A stretch of 64,000 bases of DNA, taken from Enchytraeus crypticus. Its lineage: Eukaryota > Annelida > Clitellata > Enchytraeida > Enchytraeidae. The notes under the pieces were generated by a model. It saw only the letters and a program-made list of their open reading frames with translations. It made no database searches and was not told where the DNA came from. Positions 37,301-47,367 of this stretch are shown here, piece after piece; positions within the stretch are counted from its first letter, which is position 1; each line of letters begins with the position of its first letter. Where the stretch lies: the NCBI GenBank assembly GCA_905160935.1, contig CAJHZI010000425.1, positions 1,220,001 to 1,284,000 of the forward strand. Direction: 5' to 3'. A program made the position numbers and the translations under genes.

Positions 37301-40250
37301 CTGTCTTAGGCTTCCTCTTAAATTTCAGAAGAGATCAAACTGACTGTCTAAGACTAGTTGGCAGACTGTTCCAAGCAGTTCGCCCAGAAACAACAAATCC
37401 CTTGGTACCCATCTTCGTTCTAGATCGTGGTATGCGAAGAATTTTCAGTAGCAGGCTCGAATTGTTTTAGCAATTCTATTGAATGAAATATAAATATGAC
37501 ATAAATAAAATTCTGTACATTAATATCGTTTTTCATATTCTTTGCTAACCAGGTAGCAAGAGAGATTTGTGAATGTCAGAGATTGTGTCAGCAAGGCCGA
37601 TTTGTGTCAAGGCTACCCAGGGCACCTCTCTATCGATTGGTCGAGTTACATGATGTTATTCTAAGTGGTGTTGATGATAGTGATCATGAAGATGATGATG
37701 ACGACAACGATGAAGATGGTCACGTTCCCGCGGCCAATATGGTTAAGATTTTATCATTAGATTATTGTAAAATGACTATTATGAACCGCTATCTTGGACT
37801 ATTGGTATCTCGGCATTACTGAACTTTCTATTTGCTTTTTGTTCCATATGTTGTTGTATGTTTGTACGTTTTCTGCGGTATGTCAGATTTCAAGTAATAA
37901 ACGAATATATATATATGTATATATATAATAACCAAACTGCCGGAAATCACTACCAGATATCAACTAGCAATTTCCAACCAACCTGAAGAAACAGTTGAAT
38001 ATCTTGCTGGAATTTTGCTTCAACAATGAGATAACTTCCTTCACTCCCAAATTAACTAGTTTTGACTAATGGCATTTTGGTGTACAAGGTATATAAGAAA
38101 TGTTTCTTCTAAAAATGATTCCACAGCTCTACTCGCACTGGTAGTATCCTTGAGTGAATGGAAACAAATATTGAACTTAGCGTATAGAACTCTTTATAAT
38201 TTATTATACACAACTTTTCAAGTACCATACAAATTAATCATAACTATTATTAATGAAATTAGTTGACATCTAAATTGGTAGTCTTTCTAAAGAATAGTAT
38301 GCTTTCGACTGGGCTATACAAATAAAACGTATATGCCTACTCTCATGTTTTATCGTAAATATGATATATTATTTCCGGGTGTGGTTGGGGCCCCTGCAGA
38401 TTAGGGTCACCGCAAACAAGCTGCCATGTGTACTTAGAGGTGACTAAGGCAAAGGGGATCCACCTCACTATTAAATTTCCCCATGATTAAATGGCATACA
38501 GAACTAAAAGAATGAAGAGGTTAAAGAGTCGTAAGTTGAAAGTACTTCAGAGAGACAGTTATATGATAGCACATAGTATAAAGAGAATGGTTTGCTGGAG
38601 GGTGTAATTAAAGGAAGATATGCAGGGGAAAAGAGTTAAGAGGCAGACCAAGACATGGGATGTTGAATAATTTTTTTTATACAGGGCCGAAAATAAAAGC
38701 TGAGGATATAATTGATTGAAAGAGTTTTATGCCATGGACCTGCCGTTAGGCACTGCACTACAAGATAATATAGTACTAAGTGTCAAATGTCAAATGAAAT
38801 TTTATTATATAGTAATATTCTCTCAGTTAAATGATTCGGTAGTATTTTAACTAAATTTATCATCCTTTTTGATAACTATATTTTACAAGTTGATAACATT
38901 ATTGATTGCAGCAGGAGGCTACTGCCACAACCTCACAAGCTACCAACAGAGACTCGCAGATGGAATCTTTATCCAATGAAGGTTTTCTTATTTGATTTAC
39001 TAAATTATACTTATAGTACTCTCGCTTGGGAAATTGCGAGACAGAAATTTTGGTAGGATTGCAAAACAGGCATTCAGTAATAGGAATGAACTCTTGACAA
39101 GTGTAATGAACCACTAAGGTAAAGATGGTGAAAATCTTTGTAGGACCAAGCTATTATATGAATGTGAAACTTGGACACTAGAGAAGGAAGATGTTAGGAA
39201 ACTTGAAGCATTGGAAAAATTGATATGGAGAATAATGGAAACGATTAGCTGGACTAAAAAGTTACAAATGAAGAATTATTGGAGGGAGTTTGTACTGATA
39301 GACAGTTAATAAGTACAGTTAGAAATTGAAAGAAGAATTGGATAGGACACATTCTAAAGTGGGATAGTTTTAATAGAGAGGTCATAGAATGTAGAATGGA
39401 AGGAAATTGATGCAGAGGCAGGCCGAGATGAGGAATGTTAGGGAATGTTAGTTGATTTAAAGATCCACCCATATGTGAACTCAAGAGGTAGGTGAAGGAC
39501 AGAAAATAGTGGAGGCATTATATACCATGGACCTGCCAGTAGACAGTGCACAGAGGAGATAGTGTTCTAGCCTGCTAGTATACTGTAATGTATGGAATAT
39601 ATTTTTTAATGTACTAGTTTGGTTAAGAAACTGTTAAAGAATTAATCACGAAAATCTGGTCTAAAATCGAAATCTGCTACAAATTTACAATATGTTCACC
39701 CCGTTTTCATTAACCATTTAGTACAATGAATTATTGTAGATAGTTGTTTGTCTACTTCTATAGTCTTTTACTGGCACCTGTTCAATAATTAAGTAAATGT
39801 AGATTTTGATAGTTTCACAAGGCCGCCAATGACAGTCTCTGGTCTAGTGATAGCTTGGCGGTTTCACATTGTGCATTGGCGAAAGTTGGATAGAATTATA
39901 AAAATTAAATTCATCTAGCATATGACCTAGTTATTTCTCTTGCTATATTTATTCTTTGTTATTTTTGTCTGTACTTCATGACTATTCAGAATGATGAGTT
40001 GATGGCTAGTGATTATAACTGATTGACTTTGATTAAGCTTATTGCATCTAGCTTCAGTTTAAGAATAAACTTTCATCATCCCGGGGTTTGGCCCACCTGT
40101 AATTAGAATTATTGAATCTTGGCCTCTCGATCCTAATGTAAAGAATCTTGTGCTTAGTCTTACGTTTGTGTTTATTTTTATGCAGATTCAGCGACACCTA
40201 TGAATGAAGATGATAGTGGATGAACTGCTGTTAATCGTCGCAAGAAGTAG
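31270..40250 (+). CDS. TSR2: TSR2-like pre-rRNA processing factor, six exons (possibly decaying)
   Basis: TSR2 is the chaperone that carries Rps26 to the ribosome and supports 20S pre-rRNA processing. I rebuilt the gene from six exons: 31270-31341, 34746-34830, 35391-35482, 37553-37741, 38912-38981 and 40186-40250. All phases agree (0, 1, 0, 0, 1). The product is 181 residues, or 190 if the TGA at 40221 is read as Trp, close to the roughly 190-residue human protein. It shows the family order: F..V...L..WP start, the GGESAEKM block equivalent to GG..S.EK, DVEPYELE, ILQTEF, DDPALEQVA, an acidic DDSDHEDDDDDNDED run and a C-terminal GWT.V.RRKK motif. Two defects (exon 3 donor AT for GT, and the TGA) could mean a pseudogene, a disrupted allele or sequence errors. 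Retroelement fragments and a large minisatellite fill the introns. Confidence 0.85.
31495..32455 (+). mobile_element. Decayed non-LTR reverse transcriptase in TSR2 intron 1
   Basis: Reading across several frames gives the ordered RT landmarks: PV..LTSIGDYRASTLYNLIT (near 31690-31760), EYQFGIK (31800-31820), FTAFIDFSKAF motif A (about 31890-31920), VRQGS..PLF-like (about 32070-32110) and HADDFVLL, the catalytic motif C, at 32206-32229. There are many stops and indels, so it is an old dead copy. The SDSLTSIGDYR style differs from RT-GA, so it is a different family. A G12 homopolymer at 32317-32328 follows. Confidence 0.7.
32688..32815 (-). mobile_element. SINE-A copy
   Basis: Minus strand: CCAGTGGCGATGCCGTTAAGAT, ATTCGACAGCG, GGTTCTAATCTTAGG (mutated B box), CTTGCCCGACACTGACATCG, CTTCGAGTGAGGAAGCTGACG, TTAACATAAGCTTTACCAGC. 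It is in intron 1 of the TSR2-like gene, antisense to it. Confidence 0.85.
33015..33180 (+). pseudogene. Orphan EGF-like exon fragment (MEGF type)
   Basis: From 33044 the plus frame reads CKKLCQCENGAMCDHVTGTC then VCAAGWRGTFCNKSCPP: a complete six-cysteine EGF-like repeat of the kind tandemly arrayed in MEGF10/SREC scavenger receptors. Upstream, TGCCCAGAAG..TATGGACC (33017-33036) looks like the preceding CPEG.YGP in another frame with a stop, preceded by an ACTAG acceptor. Downstream the frame hits TAA after a GCCACTGGCTCCA string resembling the SINE-A head. It is a lone, frame-broken exon inside a TSR2 intron, most simply a duplicated or retroposed fragment. Confidence 0.6.
33352..33424 (-). 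pseudogene. tRNA-like sequence (pseudo-tRNA or SINE head)
   Basis: Minus strand: AGCTCGG at the start pairs with a terminal TCGAGCT. An A-box-like TGGTGAAGTGGC and a perfect B box GGTTCAATTCC are about 40 nt apart and the length is about 73 nt. The T-stem pairs badly (CGGGG against CCGGT), so a working tRNA is unlikely. Confidence 0.5.
33745..33980 (+). mobile_element. RT-GA 3' end, last segment duplicated in tandem
   Basis: GAAAAGAGGCAGGGGCAGGCC through TACCATGGACCTGCCAGTAG and GAGAGAGATTTTGCTTGG is followed by a second copy of the last part (GGCGTTATATACCATGGACC, CTGGTAGGCAGTGCACTACG, GAGAGAGATTTTGCTTGGAT, 33923-33985). The duplicated unit includes flanking DNA (GATCAA.TCCCAACGTG), so it is a local tandem duplication, not a second insertion. 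Confidence 0.8.
34746..34830 (+). CDS. TSR2: TSR2-like exon 2 (WGG-motif exon)
   Basis: Acceptor TTGTAG at 34745, donor AACT|GTAAGT, length 85 (phase 0 in, phase 1 out). The product runs LIVQRRGGESAEKMELLPYA then IVQWMTEN. GG.SAEKM aligns with the GG..S.EK core that names the WGG family; the aromatic before GG is Arg (CGG) here. The consensus donor and exact phase support a real exon. Confidence 0.85.
35391..35482 (+). CDS. TSR2: TSR2-like exon 3, donor mutated to AT
   Basis: Acceptor TTGGTCAG; CT completes the split Ser codon, then DVEPYELEACIAQILQTEF and RILIDDPALEQ, the most conserved TSR2 block (ELE..L.EIL..EFDT..DDGS). Exon 4 starts at exactly the next residue (VA), so splicing should occur after CAG at 35482, but the next bases are ATATGG, not GTATGG. 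If unspliced, translation would stop after IWYNDS at 35501. The nearby GTATAA at 35488 would give a phase that does not fit exon 4. Confidence 0.85.
35640..36018. repeat. 33-bp minisatellite, block 1
   Basis: About ten units with the core CTCTTGCATTGTAGAAAATC and TCTGACAGAA. The length is a multiple of three, so one frame on each strand stays open as an 11-residue repeat (TELLHCRKSSL on plus). The last two units already have the block-2 sequence (GAAGTATATCAGTG). It lies in intron 3 of the TSR2-like gene and I do not accept it as coding. Confidence 0.92.
36020..36261 (-). mobile_element. SINE-C insertion inside the minisatellite
   Basis: A 240-bp non-repeat segment flanked by GACAGAA on both sides (36013-36019 and 36262-36268), a 7-bp target-site duplication of array sequence. 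On the minus strand it has an A-box-like TAGCGTAGGGGTAACG and GAATTGAACACTC, in the order expected of a tRNA-derived SINE. GTTACCCCTACGCTA is shared with 23748-23762. Confidence 0.65.
36262..36830. repeat. 33-bp minisatellite, block 2
   Basis: About 17 units of ATGACAGAAGTATATCAGCG plus TAGAAAATCATCT, many of them identical. The plus frame stays open for 187 codons as the 11-residue repeat MTEVYQRRKSS. The last units drift (TATTATAGAAG, TTCTCTGACGG). Identical neighbouring units point to recent expansion. Confidence 0.95.
37005..37185 (+). mobile_element. Dispersed repeat family D copy
   Basis: TGTTGTGTCTGGGTTGCTGAAG, GGACCAACGGTTGACTGCATG, CACTAAGATCCAAACCAACG, GAGAAAGGGCATTTGGTTAG, CACCAGAAATTG, then GACC.TAG.TAAAC.GGGATTCA and GATGATGATGA. 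The same order recurs at 62780-63058. The fixed 3' end with a (GAT)n tail suggests a LINE- or SINE-like element. Confidence 0.7.
37262..37462 (-). mobile_element. Non-LTR reverse transcriptase C-terminal fragment (CR1/L2 style)
   Basis: The minus frame gives RIPRSRTKMGTKGFVVSGRT, AWNSLPTSLRQSVSLISFKR and KPKTVSF. This R.RT..G...F.V.G...WNSLP..LR...S...FK..LK pattern is the standard C-terminus of CR1/L2/Jockey-like reverse transcriptases; WNSLP is the complement of about 37359-37373. It is an isolated 200-bp fragment in TSR2 intron 3. Confidence 0.78.
37553..37741 (+). CDS. TSR2: TSR2-like exon 4 (acidic exon)
   Basis: Acceptor GCTAACCAG, 63 codons, donor ATG|GTTAAG, phase 0 both sides. It begins VAREICECQRLCQQGRF, matching the helix after DDGS..VA in TSR2, and ends with DDSDHEDDDDDNDEDGHVP, the acidic region common to the family. 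If the GTTAAG donor is not used the frame stays open for 27 more codons to a TGA at 37820, an alternative C-terminus. Confidence 0.83.
38505..38770 (+). mobile_element. Diverged RT-GA 3' end
   Basis: Old copy: GAGGCAGACCAAGACATGGGATG, a TTTTTTTTA tract, CATGGACCTGCCGTTAGGCA and CTGCACTACAAGATAA. Many indels, no GA tail left. Confidence 0.65.
38912..38981 (+). CDS. TSR2: TSR2-like exon 5 (NAGNAG acceptor)
   Basis: Acceptor TTGCAGCAG|G; either AG keeps the frame and only adds or drops one Gln. The product is (Q)EATATTSQATNRDSQMESLSNE, comparable to the EMEVTAT linker of vertebrate TSR2. The donor GAAG|GTTTTC is weak. The phase-1 end fits exon 6. Confidence 0.75.
39108..39560 (+). mobile_element. 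RT-GA 3' fragment, decayed
   Basis: TATGAATGTGAAACTTGGAC, GGAAGATGTTAGGAAACTTG (frame YECETWTLEKEDVRKLEALE), GGCCGAGATGAGGAATGTTAG, and a final TACCATGGACCTGCCAGTAG. The frame breaks repeatedly. It reaches further 5' than the tails at 14 and 48 kb, giving the segment between RT motif E and the GRPR region. Confidence 0.8.
40186..40250 (+). CDS. TSR2: TSR2-like exon 6, Trp codon read as TGA
   Basis: Acceptor TTTTTATGCAG. AT completes the Asp codon, then SATPMNEDDSG, TGA (40221-40223), TAVNRRKK, TAG (40248-40250). The family ends in DGWT.VRRKK, so the TGA stands exactly where TGG (Trp) is expected and the rest of the motif downstream is intact. Termination here would remove the last nine residues. 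An ATTAAA at about 40361 could serve as polyadenylation signal. Confidence 0.8.
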
Positions 40251-40314
40251 AATGAAAAGTTGTAGTATTATTGTAGATGTGAAATATGGACAGTAAGAGA
40301 GATCACAACAGTTA

Positions 40315-40582
40315 TATACTACAAGTACATTATACTTATTATGTACGTTATGTGCGTGTACATTAAACCACTGAAAGTAAATTTCTTATGTGGCTATTAC
40401 GCTTAAAGAAATCCTGCTAGATTGGGCAGAGAATTAAGTACATCTAGGTCTCCGGCCTGTTAGCACTTGATAGTAAACACTATTTATATTATTTACTACA
40501 AGTACATTATACTTATTATGTACGTTATGTGCGTGTACATTAAACCACTGAAAGTAAATTTCTTACGTGGCTATTACGCTAT
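40315..40582. repeat. 92-bp direct duplication behind TSR2
   Basis: TACAAGTACATTATACTTATTATG through CTGAAAGTAAATTTCTTA(T/C)GTGGCTATTACGCT occurs at about 40319-40405 and again at about 40495-40582, with one visible difference. It lies just past the second TSR2 stop and each copy carries an ATTAAA, so the candidate polyadenylation signal is duplicated. Confidence 0.85.
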
Positions 40583-40589
40583 TACACTT

Positions 40590-42171
<1,582 letters not shown>

Positions 42172-43024
42172 TAGTTAAGTATATACTTGGTAAAACTAAT
42201 TTAAGACTAACAAGTGAATGTCAACAGTTCGATAAGCTTATCTATTCTTGCTAACATCGCACTTGTGTTACTTTATGTACACCTATTTTCTAGTTAATCT
42301 TACTGGCTTCATTACGTAATACTCTTACATGTGGCACTTCAATATGTCCCATTCTTTATTAAAACCAATATACAACATGTATATTTCGTTGGTCAAGTTG
42401 AAACACAGCGTAAGAACATTTTTGCTGCGAAATCAGATGAGACCTCATGTGAAACGAGTTTGTTGCAGCTTTCAGCAAGCTGTTTACTCTCCACTGAAAT
42501 ATAAATATTGATATAGACCTTACATAAAAGGTGCTTACTTTGAAAAATTGCACTTTATATTTTTTACTTCGCTTGGAGGCGCCACCGTGCAATCATAAAC
42601 TTAATCGTTTTGTGGCAGGCAACTGCAACGTAATTTATCGTAAAAATGTAATATATCCTCTCTAGATATTCCATCTAGACATATATTAGATGTAAATTAA
42701 GACATATGTTTATCGTCATTTGAAAAGCAATGGTAATATAATTTTTTGGTAATTTTTAATACACCATTCTGTTATTGCCAGCCGGAATTATAAGCACACT
42801 CCTCTTCCCGCTCCCCCATTAGGTTTTGTTTATTATGCGAAGAAAGCTACCACTTCATATTATAAAAGGTCTATAGGCTTATGCACTTGGTCTACCTGTG
42901 TTTTGAACGGCTGGAATTGACCCGATTTTTATTGAAATATTTGTTTTTAAAACCTATTTAACATAATGCTTTTGAGATTAATATAATGTATAATTTAAAC
43001 ATCAGTACCAGATGATAATTACGT

Positions 43025-43500
43025 TCTCGATCCCTGGGTCTGCTATAGCCTATACTGGATAGCCTATAGGCCTACTAGATATACCTATAATATACCGATA
43101 GCCTATACTGAATAGCCTATATATAGGCCTACTAGATAGCCTATACTGAATAGCCTATATATAGGCCTACTAGATAGCCTATAATAGATAGATAGCCTAT
43201 ACTAAATAGCCTATAGGGCTAATAGATAGCCTATAATAAACAGCATAATAATGGATAGCCAATACTGGATATATAGTCTATAGGCCTATTAGATATAGCC
43301 TATATCCTAATAGATAACCTATACTGGATAGCCAATACTGGATATATAGTCTATAGGCCTATTAGATACAGCCCATATCCTAATAGTTAGCCTATACTGG
43401 ATAGCCTATACTGGATAGCCAATATGCCTATACTAGATAGCATATAATTAATAGATATCATAATATAATCCAGTATATAATTTATACCGGATAGTCAATC
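43025..43500. repeat. TAGCCTATA degenerate array
   Basis: About 470 bp built of ATAGCCTATACTGGATAGCC, GGCCTACTAGAT and TATAGTCTATAGGCC modules in irregular order. A larger unit (CTGGATATATAGTCTATAGG with neighbours) is repeated at about 43264 and 43337. Non-coding satellite. Confidence 0.85.
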
Positions 43501-44504
43501 CTTCGATTTCTGCAAAATAATCTCGGAGTTTGGAGGCGGACTATCGCCTGACCAGGGGTCAGGGCATAGATTTATAGACAACTGCATGGATATAATCATG
43601 AGTCAATTTTGTACCTCATACAGAAAACAAGCAGAGAAAAAGTAAAAGCTGATATAAATGATGTTTTGATAAAAGTATAAAAGTATATTGCTAGCCAGCT
43701 CTTGAATGAAGTTGGCAAAACGTGATCCCGTTGAGTGAAATGGCTGGATTCAATAGAGCACATTGCAGGCCTATAGTCTTAGCCTAGACTGCACTAGACA
43801 GGAGAGGATTGTAATTGATATTTGGGGAGCTAACTTCCATTTACGATACATAATAATCACACTTTTAATCAAGTCTTTTTTAAATGAAACTTTTCAAATA
43901 AAAATTGATCAAATAAAATATAAAAATTACTGAAAATAATTATCAAGTGCGGAAAATTAAATTAAGCATTAGGGGCGGTAGTTAATCTAAAGCAGAAAAC
44001 TGGCCTTCACGTGATTAATTATAAGAAAACCATGAAAAGGATTGAAGGTTGTCCGCTTCAGAAAGTTACTATAGTTTCGTCAATGGCTTTTACCACGTAC
44101 CCCACATTTTCGACTATTGAATCCATCTGGAAGTAGGCCCACAGACAAATGGATTCAAGGATTCTCCGGATACCTTTATGTTTTACACATACGCATAGTA
44201 AGACACGGACACAAACAAACTAGTAGAGATATTTACACGTCTACCTACGCATAAAACGAAACTTAGCACAAGGCGGTTAGTTGTACATCGTTAGCTGCTA
44301 GGCTAGAGCTGGGCTGGGTTGCTACTTGATTCACAACAGGCATACCATATTCGTAATTTTATAATATCAAAATATAGCCCAAAGCTTTAAGACTTTTCTT
44401 TAAGGCAATTGAATATTCATTTAAGAATTTTATGGTTAGAAAAGGTTGAAAGAAATTCCAAAATTGGTTTCTAAGTACTTGGCGATATCGCATTTCTAGT
44501 TATA

Positions 44505-44769
44505 GTTGGGTAAACAGGATTATTTGGGTAAATAGGATTGCTTTCTCAGGGAATGACGCCCCTGCCCAGTAAATGTTAGTTGAAGCTGAGGAAGACATAG
44601 GGAGCCCACCTCGTCATAAGCAGAATCCACCAAAAATAATAGTGTATCAAAAGGAATGTTATAGGTGATTTAAAGATCCACTCGTATGTGGACGTGAAGC
44701 GGAAAACGGAAAATAGAGATGAGTGGAGACGTTATATGTACCATTGATCTGTAGGTAAGCAGTGCGCTA

Positions 44770-44832
<63 letters not shown>
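44505..44832 (+). mobile_element. SINE-L full copy with (GA)n tail
   Basis: Head: GGGTAAACAGGATTATTTGGG, TTTCTCAGGGAATGACGCCC, GCTGAGGAAGACATAGGGAG, CACCTCGTCATAAGCAGAAT. Tail: GATGATTTAAAGATCCACTC-like, GAAAACGGAAAATAGAGATG, TGTAGGTAAGCAGTGCGCTA, then about 55 bp of GA ending at 44832. The tail corresponds to the end of the RT-GA reading frame; the head does not. Confidence 0.82.
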
Positions 44833-44834
<2 letters not shown>

Positions 44835-44835
<1 letters not shown>

Positions 44836-46340
44836 GTTTATTAGCATATAGATTTAGGTTTGTGTCTCGGCAACATTAATTACAGAAATCGCAACCAAGA
44901 TAAAGTGGCCAAAACTAGCCTTCAGAAGCTTGGTGATTCGATTAATTAGAATCAATTATTACTTAATATAGGTAGGTATGTGTTTTTCACTAAAAAAGAA
45001 TAAAATCGCGTAGTCGGTCGAGAATTCTTCACTTAATTACATATCTGACGTATGATTCTATTTCGTTTTTTAAATTCTCCAATATTATGCAAACAAAAAA
45101 TATGCACTGATAAAAACAGCAAACATTCAATTGAGTAAATAGCTACTAACAAAGAGTTAATATCTCTTTATGACTACTTAAGTACACAGGCAAAAATTCT
45201 GCAGGATAACAATAACTATAATAATTTGGTGTACCCTTTTATTTTTTACCGTGTCACTTTGAATACGGTTCAATTTGTTGATGTTGTTACATTTTATAAT
45301 ATTGATAATAATTGCGAAGGTTTAACGCCCTTTTCCTCATAAAAGGATGATTTAGAGACGACAATAAGTATACTGAGTATGCTTATTTTACAGCGCTTAG
45401 TTTTGTTGGAGATCTACTCCACAATTGCAATTCTGTTAAAAATACCAAAACAATTCTTAGCTAATATTTACTGTTTTGATATGTCTATGATAATGAGAGT
45501 CTAGTCCTGAGCTTAATGTGTGATTTTTGGTAAAATGGTATCCAAAGCAAACAATCAACATTACTAAAGTTTCAAAATAATTTTCCCGCATAATATAAAA
45601 TGTTACTATATATTTGACTTTTTGACCTGAGATTTTAATTTAAATTTATCAATAATTCAGTTGTACACGATACGTTCTTAAAATGCCCTAATGGGATTTT
45701 TAAATAATATACTTTACCGAATATGTCCAACGATCTAATCTTTGCACACCAGATGTGCAAGATGGCCAAGACGTGAATATAAATATAACTCATATAATTT
45801 CTATTGTTTTTAAAATAGATTCAGTGCATCCACGTATAGATCTTTGAGATTTCCAAATGTTGACATAAAGCAGTTGCATTCTAGATTTTCAGGCATTGAA
45901 TGCATACTATGCAATTTTATGTATTGTATTTAATTTTATTTAATGAATTAAATTTTAACTGTAAGTACTTTAACTGTAAGTACTTTTAGTACTTTAAACT
46001 TCATAAAAACAATGAAACTCTTAAAGTTCTCAGTGTTTTGAAATTCTCTTATTAAAATGAATGATTCAATATCTAACGCAAAATTATAATGATACTCTTT
46101 AGACTCCATAAAATGCGACTTGTCATTGGCAAAGCCGACATACTAGCCGGTAAAATAATTACGCGAAAGGCGAGAGCTGTAAAATAGTGGAAATCATCGG
46201 TAGGGTACACTTGATCAATAAAGTATCGATATCTGGGTGTTAATATCGATCTCGTTTATTTTGATTCGCAAATAAATTTATTACAATCCATCATGCAGTG
46301 ATTGATCGTGCCAAAAATCTTGAGGATAAGGTCAAGCTTA
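44835..46340. other. Stretch without supported gene
   Basis: AT-rich, with a small GTAAGTACTTTAACT duplication near 45961. I looked for upstream exons of eIF4G here (phase-0 donor expected) and found none that I could support. Confidence 0.45.
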
Positions 46341-46344
46341 GAGT

Positions 46345-46445
46345 TCAAGTTTAGGATATGAAAGGATATGATGAAAGGCGAGTCTGAGGTTTGAACCCTG
46401 CATCTGGGCGCAGTCATATAAGTTACCAATACGCCACCGGCTGAT
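46345..46445 (-). mobile_element. SINE-B-like fragment
   Basis: Minus strand: CAGCCGGTGGCGTATTGGTA, ATGACTGCGCCCAGATGCAG, GGTTCAAACCTCAGACTCGC. It has the same layout as the copies at 11037 and 51028. Confidence 0.6.
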
Positions 46446-47054
46446 AGCTGTTCGATTAGGTTTAGTTTCTAGAAGCTTTCGGAATTGCGAAACTTTCATA
46501 CTCTATAGCAAAATTCTGGATATAGCCAACGTTTGCTCGTTGCAGTCATTGATTTTAAGAAACAAGAAAACAAAATTGGGAATATTGGATATTTTCAAAC
46601 TAGATTTCTTATGTTGAATCTTTTATAATAAAAAATAAATTAAATTGTTCTATATCTAAGTTAAAATGTCATCAACTGGGGACTAATAATTCTGTATTTA
46701 ACATTTAACATTAAAATAATTTCTTATTAAAGAGTCTTATTATGAAATTATTTGAATGGTTGAATGTAGCTTATGGCCTTCTTTTCTGAAACCCATATCT
46801 GACATTAAATTAATTAATAAAAAAAATTAAGAAGCACAGGATAATAAATTAATTGATAAATGAAGCGATGATACATGTTTAATTTTGAAGATCAGCAATC
46901 AAAGTGAGTGTTGATGATAATTGCTGAATAATTTATGTTGATAGCAGCAATACTTCATAATTTTCAATTGAATAAAGACAGATTTGGATTAAATTCTAAT
47001 GAATAACTGATTTCCAAGGAACTATATGTGTATTGGTGTATCCCTTCCATTTAG

Positions 47055-47367
47055 AATTGGAAAGATAAGTGTGCCAGCGACAAGGCTACTCAGGCAAGGT
47101 TTTGTTTTGTCGAAGCAATGTCTAATGGAGATTTAAACAATCAAGATGGATATCATTACGATGGTTATTCTAAAAGAAATCGTTCGGGAAGTCGTCGCAG
47201 AAGCTATCCGCACAATCAATCCAATAATTATCATCGGCGATATAGTAATAATTCAGGGGGCCCACCTCCTGCCTTATCAGATGGACAAGCTATGCGCCGC
47301 CCCAGCGCTCCGCAGGCCCTGCAGTCCCAGAAACCACCAGCTGCCCCCCAGTTCAATAATTTCAATG
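47055..47367 (+). CDS. EIF4G: eIF4G exon 1 of window (N-terminal region)
   Basis: The acceptor is a good pyrimidine tract, TATCCCTTCCATTTAG. The frame is open from 47055 ([20 protein letters not shown]) through an ATG at 47118 ([20 protein letters not shown]), so either it is an internal exon or the start codon is 47118 with an upstream leader exon. The rest is basic and Pro-rich: [40 protein letters not shown]. The donor AATG|GTTCGT (phase 1) fits exon 2 starting at 48611; TTC|GTGTTT would fit 48633. Assignment to eIF4G rests on phase and position, since this part is not conserved. Confidence 0.65.
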
